A stretch of DNA of 64,000 nt, from the NCBI GenBank assembly GCA_965660875.1, contig CBFIBQ010000009.1, positions 48,640 through 112,639 of the forward strand. Direction: 5' to 3'. This DNA is from UBA6770 sp965660875. Its GTDB lineage: Bacteria; Bacteroidota; Bacteroidia; Flavobacteriales_G; Salibacteraceae. The notes under the pieces were generated by a model. It was not told the DNA's origin. It ran no database searches and saw nothing but the letters and a program-made list of their open reading frames with translations. The stretch's first letter is position 1, and each line of letters begins with the position of its first letter. This document shows positions 18,429 to 26,486 of this stretch, piece after piece. Position numbers and translations under genes: made by a program.

Positions 18429-19593
18429 AAGATTCATTACCGCTCTTAGTACAGTTGCTCTATTATTTGGAAGCACTGCTGTATTTGGCCAAACGGATGC
18501 CATAGGTGTTGTTGATGACAGTGTATTACTTTGGTCATTGATTGGCCTAGCTTCTATTCTAATAATAGCGAACTTGATTGTTCTGGGAACCATTAAGTCA
18601 TTAGCTTCCGATAAAAATGTTTGGTCTATAGTACGAGAAAAATCCGCAGCAGCTAGCGCTAAAGTGTTGCTCCCCCTTTTGCTCCTTACCGCTACTCAAG
18701 CATATGCGCAAGACGCTGCTGTAGAGAAAGCTTTTATAATGGGTAGTGACCTATTTTACGCATTGTTGAGCATGAACGGTATTCTACTCTTCCTACTTTT
18801 TTATCAAGTTAGCGTTATGCGTGCTATGATTAAAGTAATCAAAGGTCAGATAGAAGACGAAGCTGTTGAAGAGGAAGATGGCATTCTGTCTTTGTTGACG
18901 GATAATGTGCCCATAGAAAACGAAAGTGAAATCATGTTTGAACATGAACATGACGGTATTCATGAATTGGATAACAACCTTCCGCCTTGGTGGTTATATG
19001 GGTTTTATTTGACCATTCTTTTTGCAGTAGTCTATACCGGATATTACATGCTTGGTCCTGGAATTACGCAAGCAGAGGAATTTGAAGTAGCCATGGAAGA
19101 AGCACGTATAGCAAAAGAATTATACATGAGTAAACTGGACAACGCCATTGATGAAACAAATGTTACTCTTATTACAGATGCAAGTTCTTTAGAAAAAGGA
19201 AAAGGTATTTACATTTCAAACTGTGCTGCTTGTCATGGCCAGATGGGTGAAGGTGGCGTAGGACCAAACTTCTCAGATGAATATTGGTTGCATGGTGGTG
19301 GTATCAAAAACGTTTTTTCTACGGTTAAATATGGTGTTCCTGAAAAGGGTATGATTCCGTGGGAAGCTCAATTGAGCCCTAAACAAATGCAAGAAGTAGC
19401 CAGTTATATTTTATCGCTACAAGGAACAAACCCTCCCAACCAGAAAGAACCACAGGGAAAAGTTTGGGTAGAAGCAACGGAAACGGCACCTACAGATAGC
19501 TCCATGACCGATGATGTTATCATCGACTCCAATGCTGTGGCAGACGATGTGCCTGATATCCCAATAGAGGAGGAAGACGACAAGAATAGCTAA
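18418..19593 (+). CDS. ccoP: cbb3 oxidase subunit III (CcoP), mono-haem type
   Basis: 391 residues from the ATG at 18418. A signal-like or membrane N-terminus (FITALSTVALLFGSTAVFG), two further hydrophobic segments (about residues 35-55 and 110-135) and the CcoP helix NLPPWWLYGFYLTILFAVVY precede the cytochrome c domain. That domain has SNCAACHGQMGEGGVGPNF with C269, C272 and H273, and a distal Met candidate in KGMIPWEAQLSP. Only one CxxCH is present, whereas proteobacterial CcoP has two. It carries electrons to CcoNO from periplasmic donors. The acidic C-terminal tail (IPIEEEDDKNS) is unremarkable. A terminator follows. Confidence 0.93.
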   Translation: MKNKRFITALSTVALLFGSTAVFGQTDAIGVVDDSVLLWSLIGLASILIIANLIVLGTIKSLASDKNVWSIVREKSAAASAKVLLPLLLLTATQAYAQDAAVEKAFIMGSDLFYALLSMNGILLFLLFYQVSVMRAMIKVIKGQIEDEAVEEEDGILSLLTDNVPIENESEIMFEHEHDGIHELDNNLPPWWLYGFYLTILFAVVYTGYYMLGPGITQAEEFEVAMEEARIAKELYMSKLDNAIDETNVTLITDASSLEKGKGIYISNCAACHGQMGEGGVGPNFSDEYWLHGGGIKNVFSTVKYGVPEKGMIPWEAQLSPKQMQEVASYILSLQGTNPPNQKEPQGKVWVEATETAPTDSSMTDDVIIDSNAVADDVPDIPIEEEDDKNS

Positions 19594-19595
19594 TT

Positions 19596-19625
19596 TTAAA
19601 ATCCTCCTTCGGGAGGGTTTTTTTA
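19596..19625 (+). terminator. Rho-independent terminator after ccoP
   Basis: AAAATCCTCC, loop TTCG, GGAGGGTTTT, followed by a T-run ending at 19624. The stable GC stem with a UUCG-type loop sits directly after the ccoP stop codon. It probably limits read-through into ccoG, so the accessory genes may be expressed at lower level or from their own promoter. Confidence 0.85.
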
Positions 19626-19655
19626 TTCCATAAAGTGTAACAAATATCACAAACA

Positions 19656-21080
19656 ATGGCTGAACAAACTGAGAACACAAACTTCAAACCGGATGAATCA
19701 TTCAGAGATTCTATAGGCACGATTCAAGAGGACGGAAAAAGAAAATGGATTTTTGCCAAAAAACCTAAAGGTAAATTATACAACTACCGGACTTACCTAT
19801 CGTATTTATTTCTTGCCTTATTATTTGCCGGACCATGGATAAAAATTGACGGCGAACCGTTTCTACTGATTAATATAATAGACAACAAATTCTCAATTTT
19901 CGGACAAGTATTTTGGCCTCAGGACATTCATCTGTTTGCACTTGCTATGATAACCGGAGTGGTGTTCATCGTGTTGTTTACAGTAGTTTTTGGTCGAGTT
20001 TTCTGCGGCTGGATTTGCCCGCAAACCATCTTTATGGAAATGGTATTTCGCAAAATAGAATATTGGATTGAAGGCGACTACAAACACCAAATGAAACTTA
20101 AAAAGCAAAAATGGGATAAAGAAAAAATCAGAAAAAAAGTAATAAAACACGGTATTTTCTTTGGAATCTCATTTGCGATATCCAATACATTTTTGGCTTA
20201 CATAATTGGCAATGAAGAGTTACTTGCCATGCAAACCGATGGTCCTTTTGCACATCTCGGAACATTAGCTGCACTTATCATATTTACCGCCGTGTTTTAT
20301 GGTGTTTTCGCCAGATTCAGAGAGCAGGTTTGTATAGCGGTGTGCCCCTACGGTAGATTACAGGGAGTTATGCTAGATAGAAACTCTGTGGTAGTTGCTT
20401 ACAATTACGTACGAGGAGAAAATAGAGGAAAATGGAGAGGCAAAAAAGAAGACCGTGAAGAGGTTGGCAAAGGCGATTGCATTGACTGTGGGCATTGTGT
20501 AGATGTATGCCCTACGGGTATCGACATTAGAAATGGAACCCAATTGGAGTGCGTAAACTGCACAGCATGTATCGATGCTTGTGACGAAATGATGGATAAC
20601 GTAGGGTTAAGTCCTAACTTAATTGGTTACTACTCCGAAGCCAACTTGGCGGATAAAAAGGAGTTCACATTTACGCCAAGAATAATGGCCTATACAGTTC
20701 TATTGGCTATTCTAGTAGCAGTGTTTGGCGGTTTTCTATTTGGCCGTACAGATGTCGAAACCACTATATTGAGAACCCCTGGAATGCTGTATTTGGAACA
20801 CGAGGATGGTCGGGTAAAAAACTTATACAATTACAAACTGATTAATAAAACGAATGAGGGTTTTGATTTTAGGTTTGAACTGGTGGAGCCAAGCGGAACC
20901 ATTCAACTTGTTGGTCAAAAAACCGCCGTTGAGGAGCGCGCCAGTGCAGAGGGTGCTATGTTCATCATAATTTCGCCAGATTCTTTGGACGGAAGGAAAA
21001 CAAAAATTAAAATGAATGTTTACAACGGAAATCGAAAAATTGAAACTATAAGCACTAATTTTATGGGACCCGGCGTGTAA
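19656..21080 (+). CDS. ccoG: Cytochrome c oxidase accessory protein CcoG (copper-reducing ferredoxin-like)
   Basis: 474 residues. N-terminal helices (about 40-60, 85-115, 165-185, 200-225) with GRVFCGWICPQTIF, then a double 4Fe-4S ferredoxin region CIDCGHCVDVCPTG and CVNCTACIDACDEM around residues 277-310. A final helix (MAYTVLLAILVAVFGGFLFG) precedes a C-terminal Ig-like domain. CcoG (RdxA/FixG) reduces Cu(II) to Cu(I) for insertion into the CcoN copper site. It lies 62 nt downstream of ccoP, beyond the terminator, and 81 nt before ccoH. Confidence 0.95.
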   Translation: MAEQTENTNFKPDESFRDSIGTIQEDGKRKWIFAKKPKGKLYNYRTYLSYLFLALLFAGPWIKIDGEPFLLINIIDNKFSIFGQVFWPQDIHLFALAMITGVVFIVLFTVVFGRVFCGWICPQTIFMEMVFRKIEYWIEGDYKHQMKLKKQKWDKEKIRKKVIKHGIFFGISFAISNTFLAYIIGNEELLAMQTDGPFAHLGTLAALIIFTAVFYGVFARFREQVCIAVCPYGRLQGVMLDRNSVVVAYNYVRGENRGKWRGKKEDREEVGKGDCIDCGHCVDVCPTGIDIRNGTQLECVNCTACIDACDEMMDNVGLSPNLIGYYSEANLADKKEFTFTPRIMAYTVLLAILVAVFGGFLFGRTDVETTILRTPGMLYLEHEDGRVKNLYNYKLINKTNEGFDFRFELVEPSGTIQLVGQKTAVEERASAEGAMFIIISPDSLDGRKTKIKMNVYNGNRKIETISTNFMGPGV

Positions 21081-21096
21081 CGCCGTAATGTTGTTC

Positions 21097-21138
21097 AACG
21101 TATAACGTACAACGCTTAAACGTTGTGCGTTATACGTT
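21097..21138. repeat. 18-bp inverted repeat (TAACGTA type), one mismatch
   Basis: AACGTATAACGTACAACG at 21097-21114 pairs with CGTTGTGCGTTATACGTT at 21121-21138 over 18 bp with one mismatch and a 6-nt loop. It occupies the ccoG-ccoH gap. No T-run follows directly. It shares the (T)AACGTA motif with the hairpin at 2141-2178. It could modulate mRNA stability within the operon. Confidence 0.75.
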
Positions 21139-21161
21139 TAAACGTAATACAAAAAAAGAAT

Positions 21162-21596
21162 ATGAGATTTCATTATGGTCATGGTGCAGCTTTAGGAATG
21201 ATTGGCTTCATTGTCTATATCATGTCAATGGTTATACCAGCAATGTTGATGGATTTTGATTTAGAGACTGAGGACTATTATGCCAAAGAGTTGCAGTTTC
21301 AAAAACAAATCGACAAGTCCAACAATTATTCAGAATTGAACAACTCCATTGAGTTGGCTCAAATTGGAGAGGAGTACCGAATTACGCTGCCCCACATTGC
21401 AGACAGCGGGTCCATATATTTTTATCGCCCATCAGATAAAAAACTGGACAAACGTTTTGATATTAAAAGGGAGCGAAAAACCGAACAGCGTATTACCACA
21501 TTAGACCTTGAAAAAGGTCGGTATCAACTCCGGGTCGAGTGGCAAAAAGACAACGTCGGATATTACTTTGAAGAAAATATTTTTATCGAAAAGTAG
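21162..21596 (+). CDS. ccoH: cbb3 oxidase accessory protein CcoH/FixH
   Basis: 144 residues from the ATG at 21162; the in-frame extension upstream runs into the inverted repeat and is rejected. A single N-terminal membrane helix (GAALGMIGFIVYIMSMVIPAML) precedes LETEDYYAKELQFQKQID, the FixH hallmark, and a periplasmic beta-sandwich (ITLPHIADSGSIYFYRPSDK). FixH helps assemble and stabilise the cbb3 complex. The stop TAG shares its last G with the GTG start of the next gene (TAGTG), implying translational coupling. Confidence 0.92.
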   Translation: MRFHYGHGAALGMIGFIVYIMSMVIPAMLMDFDLETEDYYAKELQFQKQIDKSNNYSELNNSIELAQIGEEYRITLPHIADSGSIYFYRPSDKKLDKRFDIKRERKTEQRITTLDLEKGRYQLRVEWQKDNVGYYFEENIFIEK

Positions 21597-22303
21597 TGCA
21601 TTTTGTAACGGCATTTTTAATTGGTTTTTTAGGCAGTTTACATTGCGTGGGCATGTGTGGCCCCATTGCTCTGGCATTGCCCATCGGAAAAAAATCAATT
21701 ATGGGTAAAGTGTTTTCCATACTAACCTACAACAGCGGAAGGGTGCTAACCTATGCACTTATTGGAGTTGGATTGGGGTTATTAGGTGTCGGTGTTTCCT
21801 TCTTTGGTTTTCAGCAATATTTTTCAATTGGAATGGGCGTTTTGATCATTCTTGCAGCTCTTTCGCCCTATAGCTTTGAAAAACTATTTGAACAAAACAC
21901 ATTTTTAGCGGCGCGTTTGAATAAACTTAAAACACACATGCAACATTATATTAGAAAAAGAAACACACTGGCTTTCTTATCTATGGGTATACTAAACGGG
22001 CTACTGCCCTGCGGTCTTGTTTACTTTGCAGCAATAGGAGCCATTACCAGTTATGGCCTTTCGCAAAGCGCATTGTACATGGTAGTGTTTGGCTTAGGAA
22101 CCGTACCAGCTATGTTGTTGGTTGCGTTTTCACCTATGTTAGTTAAAGAAAAATGGCGTATGGGTATTCGGAGAACCCTCCCCTACTTTGCTGCACTAAT
22201 CGGTGTATTATTTATTCTTCGCGGATTAAATCTCGATATTAAATACCTCAGCCCTGCCCTGCCGCAACAAAACGATACGGCAACTCAATGTGCGCCAGAA
22301 TAA
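21596..22303 (+). CDS. SafE/DsbD-like transmembrane protein of the cbb3 cluster
   Basis: 235 residues with a GTG start overlapping the ccoH stop. Six or so hydrophobic helices. The first contains LIGFLGSLHCVGMCGPIAL with a Cys-x3-Cys pair, and the fourth ILNGLLPCGLVYFAAIGA with one Cys, the pattern of the sulfite exporter TauE/SafE-annotated branch of the DsbD-like family (CycZ/YccA-type helices). Members of this branch are routinely found beside cbb3 genes and are thought to handle copper or thiol redox for oxidase assembly. Substrate here is inferred only. Ends 2 nt before the convergent photolyase gene. Confidence 0.85.
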   Translation: MHFVTAFLIGFLGSLHCVGMCGPIALALPIGKKSIMGKVFSILTYNSGRVLTYALIGVGLGLLGVGVSFFGFQQYFSIGMGVLIILAALSPYSFEKLFEQNTFLAARLNKLKTHMQHYIRKRNTLAFLSMGILNGLLPCGLVYFAAIGAITSYGLSQSALYMVVFGLGTVPAMLLVAFSPMLVKEKWRMGIRRTLPYFAALIGVLFILRGLNLDIKYLSPALPQQNDTATQCAPE

Positions 22304-22305
22304 CC

Positions 22306-23604
22306 TTAATTCAATGCTTCTTTGTAACGGTCTAATGCTCTTTGACGGGCTTCCTTATGATCCACAATAGGTTCTGGATAAGCATCTGTTCCAAACTCAG
22401 TAACCCACTGCTTTACATAGCTCTTGTTTTTGTCGAACTTACTCAACTGTGAGGCAGGATTAAACACTCTAAAATAGGGAGCTGCATCTGTGCCACAACC
22501 TGCAGCCCACTGCCAGCCACCATTGTTTGATGCCAAATCAAAATCCAATAACTTTTCTGCGAAATACGCTTCTCCCCAACGCCAATCAATAAGTAAGTGC
22601 TTGGTCAAAAAAGATGCGACGACCATGCGCACCCTATTGTGCATAAAACCAGTCTCATTCAACTCCCTCATACCTGCATCAACCATGGGATAACCCGTTT
22701 TTCCTGCACACCATGCTTTAAAATGCTCCTCGTTATTTTCCCACTGCACAGCTTCGTATTTGGATCGAAAGGCATGCTTTGCTACCTTGGGAAAATGATA
22801 CAGTATCATTTGATAAAAATCTCTCCAAATTAACTCATTCAACCAAGTTTCACTGTTCAACTCCAGAGCCTTACGGACGCAAGCTCTAATTGATACGGTA
22901 CCAAATCGCAGATGTACGCTGAGACGAGTAGTTCCTTTTTTTGCTGGATAATCTCTATTTTCCTTGTAATTTGCTATGATTTTTTCGTCAAAACTCGGCT
23001 CCGAAAACTCAACACCACTGCTCTCAAATCCGTGATCGTAAGCGCTGTCCCAATGCTTATGAGTTGTTTTATGAAAACTCGCTTCGTACTTTGAAATCGG
23101 ATAAGCCTGATATGCATAGTCATCCAATTGGTCTTTCCATATTTTACTGTAGGGAGTAAAAACAACATAAGGTTCTCCATTTTGCTTTAATACCTCGTTT
23201 TTTTCAAAGATCACGTGGTCTTTCTTCCCAATGAATTCAATACCTTTTGAGGTCAAGAAATCAAACATTTCCATATCTCGAGTTTTGGCATACGGCTCAT
23301 AGTCTCGATTGGTGTACACAGAAGAAACTATATGGTCATTTACCAGTTGATCAAACACATCTATGGGCTTACCGTAAAAAACCCAAAGCTCTGTGCCAAG
23401 TTTCTTATAGGCAGCTTGCATATCCAAAAGCGCTTGATAAATATAATCGATACGTTTATCTTTCTTGGGGAGCTTATCTAATATTTCGGTATCAAAAATG
23501 AAAATCGGCTGAACGTTTTTCCGTTTACTTACTGCTGCATGCAGACCTGCGTTATCTGTGGTACGCAAATCTCTACGATGCCAAAAAATGTTGAGTTCTT
23601 TCAT
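22306..23604 (-). CDS. phr: Deoxyribodipyrimidine photolyase (cryptochrome/photolyase family)
   Basis: 432 residues. The N-terminal Rossmann domain (FWHRRDLRTTDNAGL) is followed by the helical FAD domain with LNELIWRDFYQMILYHFP, TGYPMVDAGMRELNETGFMHNR and LLDFDLASNNGGWQWAAG, which are classic class I CPD photolyase motifs. The conserved tryptophans of the electron-transfer chain lie in WQWAAG and nearby. It repairs UV-induced cyclobutane dimers using blue light. Length (slightly under 470) and motifs favour CPD photolyase over a (6-4) or DASH type. It stands alone on the minus strand. Confidence 0.93.
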   Translation of the reverse strand: MKELNIFWHRRDLRTTDNAGLHAAVSKRKNVQPIFIFDTEILDKLPKKDKRIDYIYQALLDMQAAYKKLGTELWVFYGKPIDVFDQLVNDHIVSSVYTNRDYEPYAKTRDMEMFDFLTSKGIEFIGKKDHVIFEKNEVLKQNGEPYVVFTPYSKIWKDQLDDYAYQAYPISKYEASFHKTTHKHWDSAYDHGFESSGVEFSEPSFDEKIIANYKENRDYPAKKGTTRLSVHLRFGTVSIRACVRKALELNSETWLNELIWRDFYQMILYHFPKVAKHAFRSKYEAVQWENNEEHFKAWCAGKTGYPMVDAGMRELNETGFMHNRVRMVVASFLTKHLLIDWRWGEAYFAEKLLDFDLASNNGGWQWAAGCGTDAAPYFRVFNPASQLSKFDKNKSYVKQWVTEFGTDAYPEPIVDHKEARQRALDRYKEALN

Positions 23605-23640
23605 AATTATAAAACAATGGAGCTGAAAGTTAGTTGACTA

Positions 23641-24786
23641 TTACTCCAGCAAGTACAAATACATAACGGACATAGCGCTCAACGTGTCCTCACTGGTATT
23701 ATGGTACTTAGATGTCAACTCATAGGTTTTATCCTTGGATAAAATAATGGGGGTAGTAGGTTGAAGTACTTCAATATTTTTTAATCCGATTCCCCTAGTT
23801 GCACCAGTCATGCTCAGCTCCACCATTTTTTCTTTCTCATCTATTAAGCTCAGTGATTTACAAAATGGATGCACATGAGCAACCGCCATTACAACCGAGC
23901 GGTTTTTATCCAAGTTAAGCATTTGAGTTACATCCATAGACAGTTCCTCTTCTCCGGGTGGTATTTTCCAATGGCCAGTATATTTCCTGCCGTAATTATC
24001 AAAATACATGTCTACTCCATTCATATTGGCATTATTTGCCAACATATCCACTCCACAGGTAGGCTGTTGTGCAGGATGGTAACTGTCTTCGTTTGCCGAT
24101 TCAATCCTAGGCGCATTTTCCTCGGGTTGTTCGCCCATCTTTCCAATTGGTCCAGCGTATTGCTTTACCAACCAAAGGGTTTGCATATATACTGGCTTCA
24201 ATTCAAAGTCGATTTCACTATCGATAAAATACTCAAGGGTTATTCTATGCCTGACCACTGTGTCAATACGCTCATAATTGTGATTCAGGGCCTGAAACAT
24301 AACTTTTAATCCTTGCTCTCCTGGAATAGGAATGGCATAGCCCTGCGGCAGTGAAATGTTTGTTACGCCTTGCGTGAGCGTGAATACTCTATTTTGGTAA
24401 TCAAAATTTTGAGGCTTCCATGGGAAGTTTCTTTCGCTAGCCAAATTCAAATTGTTGTGACACATAAATCCCATTTCAATGGGTTGATCATTGTTATCGA
24501 TAACTTCCACGCTATAGCCCGTTAACCAAACCACCTCACCCGAGTCAGCTAAAAAAAACACCTGCTCATCAATGGGCCCTTTCATGGATCGGTAAAGGGT
24601 ATCTATTTGAAAAGGCTTTGAAACTAGCTCTTTTGTACGTAACAACTCAGCGTTAAACGCTCCAGTCTTATTCTGCTCATAATAGGAGCTGAAGGCTGGT
24701 CGCGCATGTTTTTGCTCGCACGAAATCGCCACCCATTGTGCGGCAATAACTATGAACAGTCCAAATCGTTTGCTAGCGCTTTTCAT
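23641..24786 (-). CDS. Putative copper monooxygenase-like (PHM-fold) lipoprotein
   Basis: 381 residues, not a named protein. N-terminal hydrophobic stretch ends in VAISCEQK, a plausible lipobox (Cys about residue 23). The body resembles the two-domain fold of peptidylglycine/dopamine monooxygenases. Domain 1 contains MGFMCHNNLNL and later QALNHNYERIDTVVRHRI. Domain 2 contains MAVAHVHPFCKSLSL, an HxH pair, and YHNTSEDTLSAMSVM, where the Met is in the position of the CuB ligand. The His-His motif of the CuA site is weak (CHNN), so activity may be absent or different. Resemblance is from pattern only. Sits alone between photolyase and rpmB. Confidence 0.5.
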   Translation of the reverse strand: MKSASKRFGLFIVIAAQWVAISCEQKHARPAFSSYYEQNKTGAFNAELLRTKELVSKPFQIDTLYRSMKGPIDEQVFFLADSGEVVWLTGYSVEVIDNNDQPIEMGFMCHNNLNLASERNFPWKPQNFDYQNRVFTLTQGVTNISLPQGYAIPIPGEQGLKVMFQALNHNYERIDTVVRHRITLEYFIDSEIDFELKPVYMQTLWLVKQYAGPIGKMGEQPEENAPRIESANEDSYHPAQQPTCGVDMLANNANMNGVDMYFDNYGRKYTGHWKIPPGEEELSMDVTQMLNLDKNRSVVMAVAHVHPFCKSLSLIDEKEKMVELSMTGATRGIGLKNIEVLQPTTPIILSKDKTYELTSKYHNTSEDTLSAMSVMYLYLLE

Positions 24787-24802
24787 TACTCAAAATTACA
24801 TC

Positions 24803-24836
24803 AAAAAAAAACCTCGAATCGTTTCCAATTCGAGGT
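24803..24836 (-). terminator. Rho-independent terminator of rpmB
   Basis: Stem arms ACCTCGAAT (24811-24819) and ATTCGAGGT (24828-24836) with an 8-nt loop. On the minus strand the hairpin is followed by a run of eight T (plus-strand A-run 24803-24810). It lies 24 nt after the rpmB stop. Confidence 0.85.
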
Positions 24837-24860
24837 CAATATCTTCGTTTTAATTACCTA

Positions 24861-25100
24861 CTATGCTGTATAGAAACCTTTTTCTTTAGCTTTTTTGATA
24901 GCATCAGAAATGCCCATCTTGTTGATGTGACGAATGCCCGCAGCAGAGATTTTTAAAGTCACCCATTTATCCTCTTCTGGAATGTAAAACTTTTTAACCT
25001 GCAAATTCGGCTTAAACTTACGTTTTGTCTTATTCATTGAGTGAGAAACGTTATTTCCACTCATTGCTTTCTTTCCTGTTATTTGACAGATATTAGCCAT
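24861..25100 (-). CDS. rpmB: 50S ribosomal protein L28
   Basis: 79 residues, family length. MANICQITGKKAMSGNNVSH and KRKFKPNLQVKKFY are the L28 signature, ending GIRHINKMGISDAIKKAK. A component of the large ribosomal subunit. In many Bacteroidota rpmB is followed by rpmG and a DUF4295 gene; here neither follows and a strong terminator comes directly after, so the usual trio is split. Confidence 0.97.
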   Translation of the reverse strand: MANICQITGKKAMSGNNVSHSMNKTKRKFKPNLQVKKFYIPEEDKWVTLKISAAGIRHINKMGISDAIKKAKEKGFYTA

Positions 25101-25122
25101 TTTCGTCTGATTTTTGAGGCTG

Positions 25123-25154
25123 CAAATATATTGCTTTTAATTCAAAATAATCAA
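25123..25154 (-). promoter_or_regulatory. Predicted rpmB promoter
   Basis: On the minus strand, TTG (25152-25154), a 21-nt spacer, then TATATTTG (25123-25130), matching the Bacteroidota pattern TTG-N17..23-TAnnTTTG. The box is 22 nt upstream of the start codon. It overlaps the 3' end region of cinA by a few bases. Confidence 0.55.
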
Positions 25155-26398
25155 CCGATTTTTAATATTTCTTTTTGCAACATTCTAAGAGCAGCTTGTG
25201 CACTTCTCAGAATATTTTTTTCTCTATCATTTCCAAATTGAAACTTTTCGCTCACTACACCATTTGGACCAGAAACTGCAATCCAAATGGTTCCTACAGG
25301 TTTCGATTTTGTACCGCCATCTGGCCCAGCCACACCAGATGTAGCGACCGAAAAACTCGTCTTCATTTTTTTTCTTACACCCACAGCCATTTCCTCCACT
25401 ACTTGCTTAGAAACTGCGCCGTGCTTTTTTAAACTTTCCCAATGCACGCCCAAAGTCGTTTCTTTGATCCGGTTGGAGTACGTCACCACAGATCCCTCGA
25501 AATAAGCTGAAGAACCTGGGACTGATGTAATTAAATGTGCAATATAACCTCCCGTACAAGACTCTGCCGTAGAGAGCGTACAGCCTTTCTCCAATAACAG
25601 TTTTCCAACAATAATCTCCAACTCAACGGTATCAAAACCGACGTAGTGCTCCGGAATCAGTGCCGGTAACTGATTGACGTATTCCGAGATTTTTGCCTCT
25701 AAAGACATTCTGCTGGATCCCTTTCCACTCACTCTCAATCGTACCTTTCCTGCAGCGGGTAACCATGCCAATTTCAATCCAGCGCTCAACACTGTATTCT
25801 CCCAACCGCCTAATATTTCCATAAGTGAAGACTCCCCAATACCTTGCGTCAATACGGTTTGATATACCAACTCTGGCGTATCGAACTGTTTTTTGATTCG
25901 TGGCAATACTTCGTGCTCTACCAAGTACTTCATTTCATAGGGAACACCAGGCATACTCACCAGAACTTTATTACCCTTGTTGAACCACATACCCGGCGCA
26001 GTACCTTTCTTGTTCATTAGCGTAACACTTTTACTTGGAACTTCTGCCTGCATTCGATTTACAGGAGGCATGGGCACTCCGTAGGATTGAAATAGCGCCT
26101 CTACTTGAGCCAATACCTCCGGCCTAAATTCCAAGCTATCGTCAAAATACTCACAGAGCGTTTCTTTTGTAATATCGTCTTTTGTAGGCCCTAGGCCACC
26201 CGTCATTAGTAGTATATCAGCACGTAAAAACGCTTGATCCAATGCTTCTACAATGTGCTTTTTGTCATCAGAGATGGAAGTAATCTGTTTTACCTCTATG
26301 CCATGTTCGTGCAAGATATTTGCCATCCAAGCTGAATTGGTATCTACAATTTGACCTATCAGAATTTCGTCGCCTATGGTAATGATTTCCGCTAGCAT
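25151..26398 (-). CDS. cinA: CinA family nicotinamide-nucleotide amidohydrolase / ADP-ribose pyrophosphatase
   Basis: 415 residues, full two-domain CinA. The N-terminal MoaB/MogA-like domain (AEIITIGDEILIGQIVDTNS, LLMTGGLGPTKDDITKE) has ADP-ribose pyrophosphatase activity in characterised members. The C-terminal domain (STAESCTGGYIAHLITSVPG, ATSGVAGPDGGTKSKPVGT) deamidates nicotinamide mononucleotide in NAD recycling. The C-terminal active-site Ser/Thr region and the GPDGG loop are present. The start is an ATG at 26398 just before the divergent glycosyltransferase. The historic competence/damage name does not imply either role here. Confidence 0.95.
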   Translation of the reverse strand: MLAEIITIGDEILIGQIVDTNSAWMANILHEHGIEVKQITSISDDKKHIVEALDQAFLRADILLMTGGLGPTKDDITKETLCEYFDDSLEFRPEVLAQVEALFQSYGVPMPPVNRMQAEVPSKSVTLMNKKGTAPGMWFNKGNKVLVSMPGVPYEMKYLVEHEVLPRIKKQFDTPELVYQTVLTQGIGESSLMEILGGWENTVLSAGLKLAWLPAAGKVRLRVSGKGSSRMSLEAKISEYVNQLPALIPEHYVGFDTVELEIIVGKLLLEKGCTLSTAESCTGGYIAHLITSVPGSSAYFEGSVVTYSNRIKETTLGVHWESLKKHGAVSKQVVEEMAVGVRKKMKTSFSVATSGVAGPDGGTKSKPVGTIWIAVSGPNGVVSEKFQFGNDREKNILRSAQAALRMLQKEILKIG

Positions 26399-26473
26399 GT
26401 GCTATTTTAAAAGATTTTATAAAAGTAAACGAGCGCGAGCAAAAGAGCGGATAAAAAAAACAATAATTGCCTA

Positions 26474-26481
26474 TACATTTG
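26474..26481 (+). promoter_or_regulatory. Predicted -7 box of the glycosyltransferase gene
   Basis: TACATTTG matches TAnnTTTG and ends only 5 nt before the ATG at 26487. A transcript starting about 7 nt downstream would be leaderless. Confidence 0.4.
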
Positions 26482-26486
26482 CGCCA

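Noticed and set aside
19631..19650. CRP-like TGTAA-N6-TCACA upstream of ccoG
   Set aside because: Only one half-site is good, and the spacing to a promoter cannot be judged; too weak to list as a feature.
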